From positions 8,910,948-8,974,947 of the forward strand of contig CM034610.1 in assembly GCA_020091685.1 (NCBI GenBank): a stretch of DNA of 64,000 nucleotides, read 5' to 3'. Shown here in pieces: positions 34,161-45,490 of this stretch (positions are counted from its first letter, which is position 1; each line of letters opens with the position of its first letter). A program made the translations under genes and the position numbers. The stretch is from Lutjanus erythropterus. Taxonomy: Eukaryota > Chordata > Actinopteri > Lutjaniformes > Lutjanidae. The notes beneath the pieces were generated by a model. The model did not search any database and was not told where the DNA came from. It was given only the letters and a program-made list of their open reading frames with translations.

Positions 34161-36637
34161 CTAGTCTACACTCAGAGGCAGTAAACAATGTCATATTTGT
34201 TTGCCAAGTGTGGCTAACGTTAGCAGTGCTACCACCAGAAGCCTGCTCTCCTTGCAGGTTAACATCAACACGCCTGTGCTGAATATGGTTACGCATTGCT
34301 CCGGTCTAGTGTTTATATGTCAGTTAATTCTGACACAGCCTACACACAACGTTAAATACTGCCAAACCATGCTGATTTAGATGTCATCTTTGTCCCACCT
34401 CCCACTGGCATTAGCATCTGCTTAGCCCTAGCCCTGCTAGTGGCAGGTGGCTGCGTAACCTTTTTGATGCATAGCGCTGATCACTAGACAACTAATCACA
34501 CCATAGTTTCAAATAAGTCTTTCGAGCTTTATTGCTGACAATAGCTGCACAGCTGCCTGCTGTGGCCAAATGATATTATGAGAGTCAACTAAGAATCAAA
34601 AAAACTCACTTTGCTGATGAGGTTTCAGTTCTCAGATCTCGAGCAGGATCTTTTGGTTCCCTGATGATCATGAGATCACAAATAATGAAAACTAATGCCA
34701 GCTAGGGCAAAATTAGCTTCACACCCATCATGTGGAGGTTGTGCTGTTTGCACTGTACCACATTAACATTCATGTGGTAGGTTATTATTGTTTCTCTCAG
34801 CTGTTTCAATGCTTAATCATCTCCACCTCCTCACAGACTACATTTATTCTTCACAGGGGGCCAAACCATGATCAATCCAAACATCTGCAGTCAGTAAACA
34901 TTTGGTTTGACTGCACTGCTGCAGCGATGGAGCCATCGCTAGAGAGCACAGAACATAGATCAGCCAGCAGATTAATCTATAGAGATCCAGGCAGGAGTTG
35001 TAGTGGCCATGAATCCTGATATTGTTTCTATGTGAGGAAGTTTTCTGGGCTTGGGATCTTCACACCGGCTCAATAAACTGCAAATATTTAGTAATAAGAA
35101 GTGACAGCTTTCTCTGGGCCACATTACCTGGAGAACGTGATGCACAGAGGCTTTTCACTTCGTTTCCAAGCTTAGCTGTCCAAGCAGCTGAACAAAGGTC
35201 TCCTGTGGTTGTTAGCTGATTCTAAAAATCAAAACAAAACACAACAACAGTGCTGGAAAATAAAGATTATCTTCTGTACACACCGTCCTCCGCTCTTCCT
35301 GTCACATGCCGCGCTCTCTTTTCAGCTTATTAGCCAGTGCGGCTTCAGAGTTTCCGACAGGCCTGACGGTAAATCCCAAAGCTTTATGGGAATCCTCTGT
35401 TAATTAGGATTCACCTTGTGCGGGGCGGGTATTTTTTTTGGAATCTGGCGTCGCTGTGTGGAAAACAAATGCTTGTTGAGCTAATGGAACAGAGAGTTTT
35501 AGTCTCTAAGCACGTTTCATCCCTGCAGTGGAAGTGCACAGTACGCCTCGGGGCCCCCACGGCTTTATACCTGCTGCCTCCACATCGCTGCTTCGAGGTA
35601 GCTGCCCACACACATTTACTACTTGTGTTAGAAAAGACAGAAGACTGATTGTAGTGCTGGAGTGGTACATAGAAATGTTGGCAAGCCGGGACTTCCATCA
35701 AACAGTGGCAATCCACAGGCCTTTGGGTTTGGTCGTTTGAAAGAATTATTGATCAAACACGGAGCGCATGCTGATAATTTAATGGACTAACGGTGAGGCG
35801 ATAAGTACATGTGCATAAATGGCGGCATTTTAGATCAACGTGGTGGGGTGTGAGTGGAAATAAAGCTGTTTCCACACTGCATATACCATACGCGCTCCAT
35901 TTATTTCCCCAAATAGCTATATGGAACTCTGTGCGCAGATCAATGGCCTCCTCCTTGTGTTCGCCTCTGAATGAAGGCATGCAGGGATTAAACCACTCAT
36001 TCCTCTCCTTCCTAACCAGAGAAAGTAGGAGATGGTGTGTGTGTGCGATGGAGAGACGTAAAGTCCCAGAAGAGGAAAAAAGTGGACCAGCAGTTTAATG
36101 AGAACCCTGGCTCTAATGCAAATGGGAATTGATTACCGCTGCCGAAGTGTCAGGAGATACTTAACTCAGACAAGAGGAGAATGTGTGTGTGTGTTTTGTC
36201 ATGTGCGTGGGTACAGATGTGTGTTTATCTTTTGTCTGTCTTCCGGTCAATACGCTGTCTCTTCCATCTTCTTTACTTGTCACTTTATGAACAATCTCTA
36301 ATTATACTTTTGTCAGTGCTGATGGATTTTTGATGGTTTGGTGTTTTTTTAAACGTTCCTCCCACACCGACATCCGCCGCTGGATGAATGGCTTTATGTG
36401 TGATTCTGTGCATGTTGTATTTTGTGTGTTGGTTTCGTCATCTCGCGTTTGCCAGAGCCAGCTATGGCTCCGAAGGGGCTCCCGTGTGACATTTAGAGAA
36501 GCTGGTGGACCGGGCCCCCTGTTGATGGATCAGCTCCATCGTGCCACTGCAAATAAGCAGAAACCTCTGCCCTTTGACCAGGACAGTACACCAAGAGCGT
36601 CCGCCTGTAGAGAACGTGTGTGTTGATGGATGTAATT
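34161..36637. other. Non-coding stretch
   Basis: No exon, transposon end or tandem array was recognised. Numerous 64- to 101-codon frames lie on both strands; none resembles a protein I know. Moderately GC-containing unique sequence at 34900-35700 and 36430-36610 could hide conserved non-coding DNA. Confidence 0.45.
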
Positions 36638-37570
36638 ACACTGTTAAAACGAAAAAGTTGAGAAAATGCTAAATTTTAAGGCAACTTACTACAATAGATT
36701 TTTTAGTTTTGAGCCCACCTCAAACTCTGAATTTAAAAACGTTTTACCAACTAGAAATCTTTTGCTGAGATCAAGTATTTTTTTCTATTATTTATCAAGA
36801 CATTAAGCCTACAATAAGTCACTTTTTTGGCCACTAGGGGACAGTGAGTAAGTCCAACATTCATTCTCTCGTAGCTCTAATTTTGGTCTCCACCAACTCC
36901 TTAGAGAAATATCTGGCTCTTTAGTTGCTAAATGCTCCACAGTGTTCACCAGCTGCTAGCTAACTTTGTCTGCCATTTGGTCCTGGGCAGAGGGTGTACA
37001 CGGGATGTTCCTAATTTTGACTAATGTTCGACTAATGTCCCTGTCGATTACACAGAAAAACAGTAAAGACTAAAAAGTTGAAAAAATGCTGAAAAAAATG
37101 CAAATTTCTATAGATTTGTGAGTTCTGAGTCCAACTTTTTCAAACTCTCAAGTTTTAAAAAAAAAAGTTTTACCAACTAATGACGTTTTGTTTTCTTGAA
37201 TCTTTCAGTGTCAGAACCCCCCAAAATATTGTATTTCAAATAATGTATTTCAAAAACTGACAAGTAAAGTCATTTAAATCAGAATTTCAAAAGTTTAATA
37301 ATTTTGTATTTACAATTGGCACAATTTGATTTTCATGCACCCAAATAATGACAAATCACTGTGATCAAAGCTGACTGTGAACAACTTTTGAAATACGATA
37401 TTTGAGGTAATTTTAAAACTCAAAGATTCAAGAAAGGCAAATTATCTCAACAAAAGATAATAGGTCACCAGTTTATGTCAAAACTTAAGGGTTTGATTCA
37501 AAACTCCAAAATCTAGTCCAGGCAGTTGCATTGAAACTAGTTTTCTCACCTTTTTTTTGTTGCAATGTAG
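36638..37570. mobile_element. Fold-back element with ACACTGTTAAAACGAAAAA end and nested insertion
   Basis: Left end ACACTGTTAAAACGAAAAAG with GTTGAGAAAA; the reverse complement of the right end reads ACATTGCAACAAAAAAAAGG with GTGAGAAAA. The left arm is present twice in direct orientation: 36650-36760 and 37065-37200 share AAGTTGA(G/A)AAAATGCT, ATAGATTT and GTTTTACCAACTA. The right side 37420-37560 is their inverted counterpart (GTCACCAGTTTATG, CAAAACTCCAAAATCTAG). A second dispersed repeat (36830-37065) sits between the two direct arms. Confidence 0.65.
36830..37065 (+). repeat. Dispersed teleost repeat, copy 2 of 2, nested
   Basis: Better preserved copy of 33980-34160, with CTCCACCAACTCCTTAGAG, TAGTTGCTAAATGCTCCAC, GTTCACCAGCTGCTAGC and GGTCCTGGGCAGAGGGTGTA. 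It lies inside the fold-back element, so it either inserted into it or is part of a longer composite. Confidence 0.65.
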
Positions 37571-38799
37571 ATATAAAACACAGATCACTGGTTCCAAATC
37601 AGACAGAATATCTTATTTTTTTTGCAGTAATGAGGCACTGTGAAGATCATGATCCAAAGCTTTAGTTAACACCCGTATGACCCGTAAATGATTCGTAAAA
37701 TTGATCTTTATGAAGCGTCCCTGGTGGATTAACATCCTACCACCCCACCCCACCCTCCCTATTTTTTCCTCCTCTTTAAGCCAGCAGCCCTTTAAAAGTT
37801 AACAAAGTGGCCTTCAGCTCTCATTTGCGGATGGATCACTCATTAGGGGCTCCATTAGTGTCTTGTGTTGTGTGATCCCAGTGAATTAGCTGCAATCAAG
37901 CCGTCTTACTGATGCTAATCTGAAACAACTTAACGGGGTTAGCCTAGCTGCTGCCGGCACACCAATTAAGAGCCGTGTGAGTCACTTAAACAGCCCTCGC
38001 CTTTAGAAAAACCTGCAATTCAAAAGACAATAGCTCAGTCAGACAAGAAACCAGCATGCTGGATGTTTTCATGTTGCTATGCTACTGTATCTCATTGCCT
38101 GAACTGTAGGAGATTAGCATGCGGCCAGTTGGGCATTTCTCATGTCCTGATTTCAGCTGGACTGTTGTGTTTTCATAAGCAGTCTGTTAACAATACAAAG
38201 AGTCCACCGGATGTTTAAATGTCTGCTCAGACTCATTCTGTAAATAATATGCTCCTCTAATTCTAGCCCTCCTCCCCAGTCATGGGTCAGTAACTATTTA
38301 TAGCTCCATTAGGTAAATGTACAGAGCATAGAGTGGACTAATCTACACCAGGCACCTGTAGTATAAGAGTGTCTGGATTAAGCTCTTTTTCACCAAGAAA
38401 GCAGAAAATGATTGTAGAACACATTTATCAACATATGGAGGCGGCCAGATGTGGTAAAGCAAGTAAAATAGACACAGTGGGTGATTTGGGGGAGTGTAAA
38501 GAGGAAACAACTCACCTTTGTTTATTGCAAATTGTTGACCACTCGTTGCTTATTTACAACACAAAATGATCATGATACTTACTTGCAGAAAATTGCTGTT
38601 TTCCCTTGAAGAAAATTGATGTGATTTTTCTCTTCCTCTAAATTTAGTTAACTAAGCAATGCTTGTTTGTTTAACTGTGCAATCAGTGCTCATCCACTTT
38701 CATTTAGTTACACACATAATTTTTCCTCTTATTTGTTAAATCATCCTAAAAGGTAGTGTCTCCTTTGAATCTGAAAGATGCTAAACATTACATTTCAAT
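37571..38799. other. Non-coding stretch with candidate conserved block
   Basis: The block 37790-37990 looks unlike the surrounding repeats and is listed under findings. A 66-codon frame at 38369-38569 is unrecognised. No transposon ends. Confidence 0.5.
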
Positions 38800-39135
38800 G
38801 AGTTTGTTAAAGACAGTAATTTGAAGGAAGAGCATGACATGTGAAAATATGCTCACTTTCTTGCCAAGAGTTAGCTGAGAAGATTGACGCCACTCTCATA
38901 CTTGTATGGTAAACACATAGCTTGATCCAGCAGCTTGTTAGCTTAGCTTAGCATAAAGACTGGAAACAACAGAGATCAGCATATCTAAAACTTACCAATT
39001 AGTATGCTACATCTCATTTGTATAATCTGTATGGAATAAATAAATAAATAAATAAAAACAGCTCACTCTTTCACGCTAGGGACAATTTCTTGGCTGGTAC
39101 CAGTAACTTCCTGGACTCTCTATCAGCTGCCTGAC
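38800..39135 (+). repeat. Abundant teleost interspersed repeat
   Basis: Contains the ordered words AGTTTGTTAAAGACAGTAAT, GAAAATATGCTCACTTTCTT, CAAGAGTTAGCTGAGAAGAT, GTTAGCTTAGCTTAGCATAA, AGACTGGAAACAAC and TAACTTCCTGGACTCTC. I recognise this as one of the commonest repeats in spiny-rayed fish. It is an old copy with an (ATAA)n expansion at 39035-39058 inserted in its AT-rich middle. Class not assigned. Confidence 0.75.
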
Positions 39136-39139
39136 AGTT

Positions 39140-39330
39140 GGTCTTGGCATTAATTGACCCTTCGTAAGTTCTGCCACTTTTTGCAGTTGAGCAAACTCAG
39201 TCGCCTTTCTTCTTTTGCTGTAAAGCTGACATATTATGTCATATATCTTAAATTAGCTAATGTTAGCAAAATACTAGCCAACTAGCTCACTAATGCTAGA
39301 AAAACACTAGCTACCTAATGATTTATTAAT
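39140..39330 (+). repeat. Dispersed repeat, copy 1 of 2 (with 63410-63970)
   Basis: Shares ATTGACCCTTC(G/C)TAAGT, GCAGTTGAGCAAAC and CTTTCTTCTTT/CCTTCTTCTTT, then AGCTAATG/GCTAGCATT and ACTAGCTACnTAAT words with the end of the window. Confidence 0.55.
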
Positions 39331-39429
39331 ATTTGTTGAATATAAAATGGACAAAAAAACCCTCTCCAACTTGGAAATGGAACATGCTGGCTGTAAGAAG
39401 AAGAAGTAAAATAAGAAGAAGAAGTCAGA

Positions 39430-39500
39430 GCATGTTTCCTCAGTCAATCTCTGATGATATATCATGGTCATGGTCATTATATTATATATTTCTCCTTTAA
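39430..39500. mobile_element. Right-end fragment of a TTAAAGGAG element
   Basis: The sequence TCAATCTCTGATGATAT, TGGTCATTATATTATA and CTCCTTTAA matches the right end of the complete element at 43350-43972 in order and orientation. It directly follows the repeat at 39140-39330. Confidence 0.6.
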
Positions 39501-40477
39501 AATAACCTCTTCAAAACGGCCTCAAAATATTTCCTCTCATCATGTTAGGACTCACCACATCAACACACATAAACGCAGACACATAATAGCTTGATACCAC
39601 AGTCATCCGCCTCTCTTGTAGGGCATTAATGGCTATTAGCCAACCGCTGGTATTTACTCAACACCCATTAGATCTGATTGTTAGCCTATGTGGCTAATTA
39701 GCATTCCCCAGCTGGCTCTTTCACTCTGTTATTAGGCTCTCTACCCACCAGCCCCTATGCTACGCAAATGTATCTGTAATGTGGATCAAATCCCACTGAC
39801 ATCCATGTTTAGTTTCATGGCTATTATCAGCATTTATAATGAAGTTTCACACAGACAGTTTGTGTTCTCGAGGCAGCTTTGAATCAATCTTGGTCTCTCA
39901 ACACGAGGTTACACATCTGTTATAAAACCATAGACTCTCTTTGGTATTGACATGAACATTAAATACATCAATACAGAGAAAAAAATGCATGAGTCCAGGT
40001 GTTCTACTGTACATCACCCAAATCAGCTCGGGTGGTGGTCAGACAGAGCTATTGTTGTACAGATTACAGTAACAGGTGTCAGTGCCACATGTCTCCGTCC
40101 TCACATAAACTCTCCTGAAACAGATCAAACCAAGATCAAACCGATGCAAATCAAACAGGTGGCAGACAGTTTAGATAATAACACGCTTGCAGAAAATAGA
40201 CCGCTATCATCTGAGACAAAGTGTTTACTGTCTTTTTTTTTTTTTTTTTTTTTTCAAAGGATGCAAGTGTCATTTGAGATGGTGATGTGCTTGTTTTGGC
40301 TCAGGCTTCACTGTTTGTATGAGAGGCACATTTGAGGACAGGTTTTAATTGAAACTCTGCTAAATCACATCTGGAGACTAGCAGGTGGTAAGAAGCCACC
40401 GGAGGGAAAACTGTGTTTGTTTGCCTGCAAGCATTCTGCACTCTTTACACCACCAGTGAAGTGAAGAACATTTTATT
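39501..40477. other. Non-coding stretch
   Basis: Contains a T22 run at 40233-40254 and homeodomain-site-rich sequence at 39600-39760 (TTAATGGCTATTAGCC, GGCTAATTAGCATT). The 127-codon frame at 39952-40335 reads through the T run and is not credible. Confidence 0.5.
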
Positions 40478-41160
40478 CAGGGCTGTGACGGTATGCAGTT
40501 TTTTCTAACTGCGGTGACAAAACAAGATATTCCCGTGTGATGGCAGTTTACCACAACTGCTTCAATAATGGTATTTCATTGGACTTTATTGACACATACT
40601 GTCAGAAGGGTAGCATAGCTCCTTTAAGAAGGGCACTGCGTAATGTTTAGCTGACTAAGAGTGCCGGTGATGCCCATAGCAGACCATAAAGTTGTCAATC
40701 TGACAGTAAATGTACAGTTCACGTTACGGTATGTCAGTAAATAAACTCTGCAGCTTCTCAAGACCAAGAAAAGTCTTGTCTGTTGTTTCCCAACTGCTTA
40801 AAATGTGAAGGGGGTTAGCCTCAATGTAAGCTGAGCATGAAAGGCTAATGTTAAGCTAATGCTAACACTAAGGTTGTACCTGTGCTACTCTGGCTCTGTA
40901 GGCCTTTCAGAAACATTTCAAGTCAGCCTTGGAACTGCATTGTCTTCTTGGAGATGTGGCAAAACAATCTGTGACGATAAATACACTAGACACTAAATGT
41001 CTTGTGTAGTTATTTATCCCTTTGTTCATGTTGAAAACAGTTGTTGTGGTTGTTAGCATGTTGTTAGTCGCCCACTGGCAATCCCAAGATGCCTTGGATT
41101 CAGTCTGTGGACAAATCGGAGGCTGTATTCCTGTCTTGTGTGTGACAGTGCTGATCTTTA
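40478..41160 (-). mobile_element. hAT-like element, TAGGGCTGTGA family copy 2 (one end lost)
   Basis: Starts CAGGGCTGTGACGGTATGC; the rest is the reverse complement of copy 1 at 6755-7510. Shared words read on this strand include CATAGCTCC, TGACAGTAAATGTACAG, AGCTTCTCAAGACCAAG, GTTGTTTCCCAACTGC and TTAGCATGTTGTTAG. Homology stops near 41160 without the expected CACAGCCCTA, so one end is deleted or replaced. Copy 1 read backwards confirms that this CAGGGCTG end is the genuine right end of the family. Confidence 0.75.
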
Positions 41161-41940
41161 GGTTCTCTTGCAAGTGAACTGACTGATTAAACTCTGTATA
41201 GATAAAAAAAATCATATGATCAGACTCCATCCTGTGCTTCCATTGTGTCTCTGTATGTAGAAGTGTTATTTGATTGCTCTGGAAAACGGAGAAGAGTGGC
41301 TCCCTGGTGATGGTTGGAGCAGCAGTAAAGTGCAGATCTGTTGTGCTCTAATTGTGCTGTAGATCTGTCTCGACTCTCTGTCTCGCTCCCCTCTTGTTGG
41401 TCTCTTTGTGTCTGCGTGAAAGGCACATTGTTTGTGCCGGCGCACCTGGGAGGCCACTGGCCACTTCACACGGAGCAGCACGGGGCCCCCGGAGAGCTGA
41501 CTGCTCCTCGTGCCTCCTGCACCTTTTATTCCCCTGCTCCCCTGTTTACTGATGAGGCTCACCGACTCTGTCTGCTGCTCCTTACCACCTCCACTCCACT
41601 ACAGGCTCTGGTTTCCCTTTTTTTTACCCGATATATCATTATTTTACACTTCCTACTCACTCTGAAATCCTGCAACCTCTGATTTGAGTTTTTTGTATTT
41701 TTTCTTTTATTCCACCACAAGGTTATAGCATAATCGTTAAGGTTTTTAGTTCTGGTTGATTTGGTGATACCTGTGGTTACCGTGGTAACAGCAAGTGCAG
41801 TTTAATACTACAGCTTGTTCCATTACTTCCTGCAAAAATTAAAGATTATCCACTGTTGAAAATAAGCAGATAATGATCCTTGTCTATGGTCTGAACAATA
41901 CTGGATATTTGGGACCAGTGCTGATACCGATATTGGTATG
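41161..41940. other. Non-coding stretch
   Basis: The block 41430-41530 is more GC- and CpG-rich than its surroundings (GTGCCGGCGCACC palindrome-like word at 41435) but has no splice or coding signal I trust. A CTGATACCGATATTGGTATG word at 41922 resembles the ends of the GGGTATC-type elements. Confidence 0.45.
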
Positions 41941-42609
41941 AAGGTGCTAACCAGAACCATAAAGGGTTCTTCAGCTTGTCCCCATGGGAGAACCATTTTT
42001 AGTTCCTTGTTGAACCTTTTTGGTTCCATTTGGAACCCTTTCAGAGAGTCCTACCTGGAACCCAACATAATGAGTTATACCTAAAATCTGTGAAAGGTTT
42101 CATCCAAAACTCCCTATAGGAGGTTCTACAGAGAGCCCTTATATGCTGTAATGGTTCTAGCCAGAACCTTCTGTGGGGGCTCTATCTGAACTGTTCCACC
42201 TTCTAAGAATGCTAACAAGAACCCACCCAGGGGCTTCTGCTGAGAACCATTTTATATTCCAAGCATTTTATCTAAATCCCACAAGGGGGGTTCTACTGAG
42301 AACCCTTTTATATCACACTATAAAGAACCCTTGCTCAGGGATTCTGTCCAGAATTTCTGCAAACAAGAGGTGCTTACAAGAACCCACCCTGTGAGTTCTA
42401 TTAGGAACCCTTCTATATTCCAAGGGTTTGTCTAGTACCCACCCAAGGGGATCTACTGAGAACCCTTTAATATTATGGTATAATCAACCCTTGACAAATT
42501 CTTGACGAAAGAGTTTTTCAAGGATTGTTGAACTCCTCTCTTCTTCAGGGGAAATGGTTCTGGGTAGAGCTCAACCCTTCAGGAAGAACCGTTATTTCTA
42601 TGAGTGTAA
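41941..42609 (+). mobile_element. CACTCTTA miniature transposon, copy C (left end truncated)
   Basis: Enters at AAGGTGCTAACCAGAACCAT, which is about 15 bases inside the family start, and ends GTTATTTCTATGAGTGTAA. The body follows copies B and D word for word (CCCATGGGAGAACC, GGTTCTACAGAGAG, GCTAACAAGAACCCACCCAG) and contains about three partly deleted 56-bp units at 42215-42480. Sequence before 41941 resembles another element, so the left end may have been lost by insertion. Confidence 0.8.
42215..42480. repeat. Degenerate 56-bp units inside copy C
   Basis: Unit boundaries after TCT occur at 42274 and 42434, 160 bp apart (close to three units), separated by a diverged stretch. Inverted words AGAACCC / GGGTTCT and the TATATTCCAAG spacer are as in copies B and D. 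Confidence 0.7.
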
Positions 42610-43349
42610 CATAGTGAAGATGATGCAGGTTTGAATTTCAAAGTTGTGTTGTTGTGTGGTCGTTAAGATGAAGTTGAAAAGGGAAAGAGGTCATCCTTAT
42701 TGGTGCATCCAGGCGCTTGAATGCTTGGAAAATTTTACCTGGAAAGTTTTAAGTCAGATTTGTGTATTGGTGCCTGAAAGCAGCGCATTAAAAACAGATT
42801 TGCAATATGAAAAGTTTAATTGCGCAAATATTAATTTCACTGAGTGTATGAAAAACTCATTCTGGTCCAGTTTTACTCGCTGTCTTTCTTCTATTCTTCA
42901 GCCGCTTTCTGTCCATCTCTCAACAGAGCCGTTGTGTTTTGAGGCTCCCTTCTTGTTTGTTTCCTATTGTTTGGATTTTCCTCCGTCTCTGATTCTCTCC
43001 ATCCATCTTTATTTCCATCCGCTTCTTTTTTCCCCTGGCGCTTACTGGTGTTCCCTCATTACAGGGGCTCGCCGTCGGCTACTTCCCGCTGCACTACTCT
43101 GTGAGGGCTGTGTGCGGATTAGATGTGTGCGTGCATGTGTGTGATTGGGTGTGTATTTGATTTCTCTTCATTTTAGTTGCTCAGTTGGCAGAGAAAATAT
43201 GACAAATCCTGCATTATTTCCAGCCTTTTTCTAATTTTCCTCATGTAAGTAAATGCATTTTAAAGAGATTTGTCTCAGCTTTAAAAGAAGTAACTCCTTC
43301 TCCAAATATAACCACTTAAATTAAAGCGTACATCTCATTTAGGAATAAT
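42610..43349. other. Non-coding stretch
   Basis: A 166-codon plus-strand frame (42644-43144) is not recognisable; its second half is a pyrimidine-rich tract. No splice-bounded exon and no repeat end. Confidence 0.5.
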
Positions 43350-43972
43350 TTAAAGGAGCAATATGTAATAATTGCATGTCCGGAAGTGAGTACTGCAGTC
43401 CAAATAGCGACTTAGGGAAGCTCAGGTTGGATGCAGGAATGCTGCAGGGGCACAAGACACGATCAACATTGTAATTTGACAATAACAAATGACGACGAGT
43501 CCTACACTGTCAGTTGATCAGCTGTATATAACTGTTAAGTGTCTGTCTGTCTGTAAAGTTAAGCTTCTTATCCTGAAAACAAAAGCGCACTGCTCTGAAA
43601 ATACACATGGAGTTTGAGTTTAGTGACTACCTGCCTTACTGCCTGCCAGACTCTATTAACATATTTCTCAATTTAACTGTTATAAACATCTACTCTTTCC
43701 AAAAGGTTATTAATGATTTGTTATGACTCATAAACAGACAATAACTCATTCAGCAAACATTCAACATTCATTTGCATTCCAATTAATATGAAACGGGCAA
43801 AGAAAATCAAAAGTTAGAAACCGGAATAGAAATATCAAAGGAAGACACCACGGCTGTAGTGTTGTTGTCAGAGTAGCAAGTATTTCAACTTGGCGCATTT
43901 CCTTAATCTCTGATGACATAATGTGGTCATTATAATTTATTACATTAAATGTATTACAGATGTCTCCTTTAA
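43350..43972. mobile_element. Miniature element with TTAAAGGAG ends
   Basis: Starts TTAAAGGAGCAATATGTAAT; the reverse complement of its end reads TTAAAGGAGACATCTGTAAT, a strong terminal inverted repeat. Length 623 bp, no coding capacity. I recognise TTAAAGGAGCA(A/G)TGTGTA as the start of a common spiny-rayed-fish non-autonomous element. Its right end is repeated at 39430-39500. Confidence 0.8.
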
Positions 43973-44372
43973 CTATTATTTAATACCATTCCAGTCTTGG
44001 AAAGAAAGGCTTTCTCATCAGTTGAATTAAAACAGCCAATCAGAGCTTTCGCTGCTGCTTTTAAGACAAGCCATTGGTCAAACTCCCGATTTCAAGACAC
44101 ATGATATTCCCGCCGCATCTCTGCATGTGTGTGTGTGTGTTTGTGTAATCACAGCCATATGTGTACACATTCCTGTACTGTACATAACATCAACACACTC
44201 ACAGCTCACGATGCCCAAACACAGAGATGCCGACTCCATCGCCATAGAAACCGGATTGTAGCCAATGAGAAGGAGCTGCCTGCTCTGGAGTGTAAACATT
44301 TTCTTTGTTGTCATGGAGAAGTGGACACTGTTTGCATGCCATGTATTTGTTCTGATTTTTATACCGCCTTTC

Positions 44373-44453
<81 letters not shown>

Positions 44454-44490
44454 CCTTAGATGTGTTGCCTGAGGATGCATGAGAAGGTCT
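43973..44490. other. Short non-coding interval with the window's longest microsatellite
   Basis: Apart from TG runs at 44127-44140 and 44377-44452 this is unremarkable. All long frames here are TG-repeat artefacts. Confidence 0.7.
44377..44452. repeat. (TG)38 microsatellite
   Basis: Seventy-six uninterrupted bases of TG, the longest pure dinucleotide tract in the window, 38 bp upstream of transposon copy D. Confidence 0.98.
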
Positions 44491-45490
44491 GCACTCTTAA
44501 ATAAAGTGCTAACTAGAACCATAAAGGGTTCTTTGGCTCATCTCAATAGGAAAACCCTTTTTGGTTCCTGGTAGAACCTTTTGTAAAAATTCCACTTGGA
44601 ACCCTTTTAGAGAATTCTACCTAAAACCCTACATAAAGGGTTATACGTAGAACCGTCTGTGAGAGGTTTTATCTAGGAGCCCCAATGAGAGGTTCTACAG
44701 AGAGCACTTCTATGTTGAATAGTTCCACCCAGAACCCTCTGTGGGGGTTCGATCCAGAACCTATCCACCTTGTAAGGGTGCTAACAAGAAACCACCCTAA
44801 GGGTTCTTCAGAGAATCTGTTTCACCAATTCACCCCAATTAAAGGTTCTACAGAGAACCCTTTTATGGCATAATGATTCCACCCAGAACCTTGTCTGGGG
44901 GTTATATCCATAACCTTTCCCCCTATTAGCGATGCTAACAAGAACCTGCTCATGGGGTTCTACCAAGAAACCTTTCTTATTCCATGTGTTTTTTCTAGAA
45001 CTCACACAGGAGGTTCTACCAAGAACATTTTTATATTCCAAGGATTCTATGCAGAATCCACACAGGAGGTTCGGCCGAGAACCTTTTTATGTTCCAAGGA
45101 TTTTATCTACAACACAGTCAGGGGGTTCTACTGAGAACCGCTGTATATTTCAAGTGTTTTATCTGAAACTGACCAAGGGGATTTTACAGACCTCTTTTTT
45201 TATATTCCAAGGGTTTTATCTGGAACTCATCCAGGGGGTTCTCCCAAGAGCCTTTTTAAATTATGGTAAAAATAATCTTTGATGAAAAAGTTCTTCAAGG
45301 AACAATCCCTGAAGAACTCTTCCAAAAAGGGTTCATTGGATGAAAAGGGTTTGTAATGGAACCCTTAGTCTTATAAAGAACCCTTGTCAAACCCTTTCTT
45401 CAAAGACGGGTTCTTCAGAAGCAAACGGTTGTGGGTAGAGCCTCAGCCGTCCAGGAAGAACCCTCGTGGAACCTTTATTTGTAAGAGTAC
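44491..45490 (+). mobile_element. CACTCTTA miniature transposon, copy D (longest)
   Basis: Starts GCACTCTTAAATAAAGTGCT and ends with the reverse complement of GTACTCTTACAAATAAAGGT, the best-preserved terminal inverted repeat of the family. At 1.0 kb it is the longest copy. It includes an extra segment at 44690-44880 in which the GGTTCTACAGAGA block occurs twice, and a 56-bp array at 44940-45260. The 116-codon frame at 44932-45282 reads through the array in changing frames and is not a gene. Confidence 0.85.
44940..45260. repeat. 56-bp minisatellite inside copy D
   Basis: Equivalent unit boundaries fall at 44997, 45053, 45109, 45165 and 45222, spacings 56, 56, 56 and 57 bp. Consensus words are GGTTCTACC(A/G)AGAAC, TTTATATTCCAAGG and TTTTATCT. 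Unit divergence is higher than in copy B. Confidence 0.85.

Noticed and set aside
42644-43144. 166-codon plus-strand open frame
   Set aside because: The second half is a pyrimidine-rich tract giving Phe/Leu/Ser runs; the first half is unrecognised. No splice or start support.
44129-44522. Cys-Val and His-Thr repeat proteins on both strands
   Set aside because: Direct translation of the (TG)38 tract.
44932-45282. Repeat protein encoded by the transposon array
   Set aside because: The array period is 56 bp, not a multiple of three, so each unit is read in a different frame; other arrays do not keep the frame.
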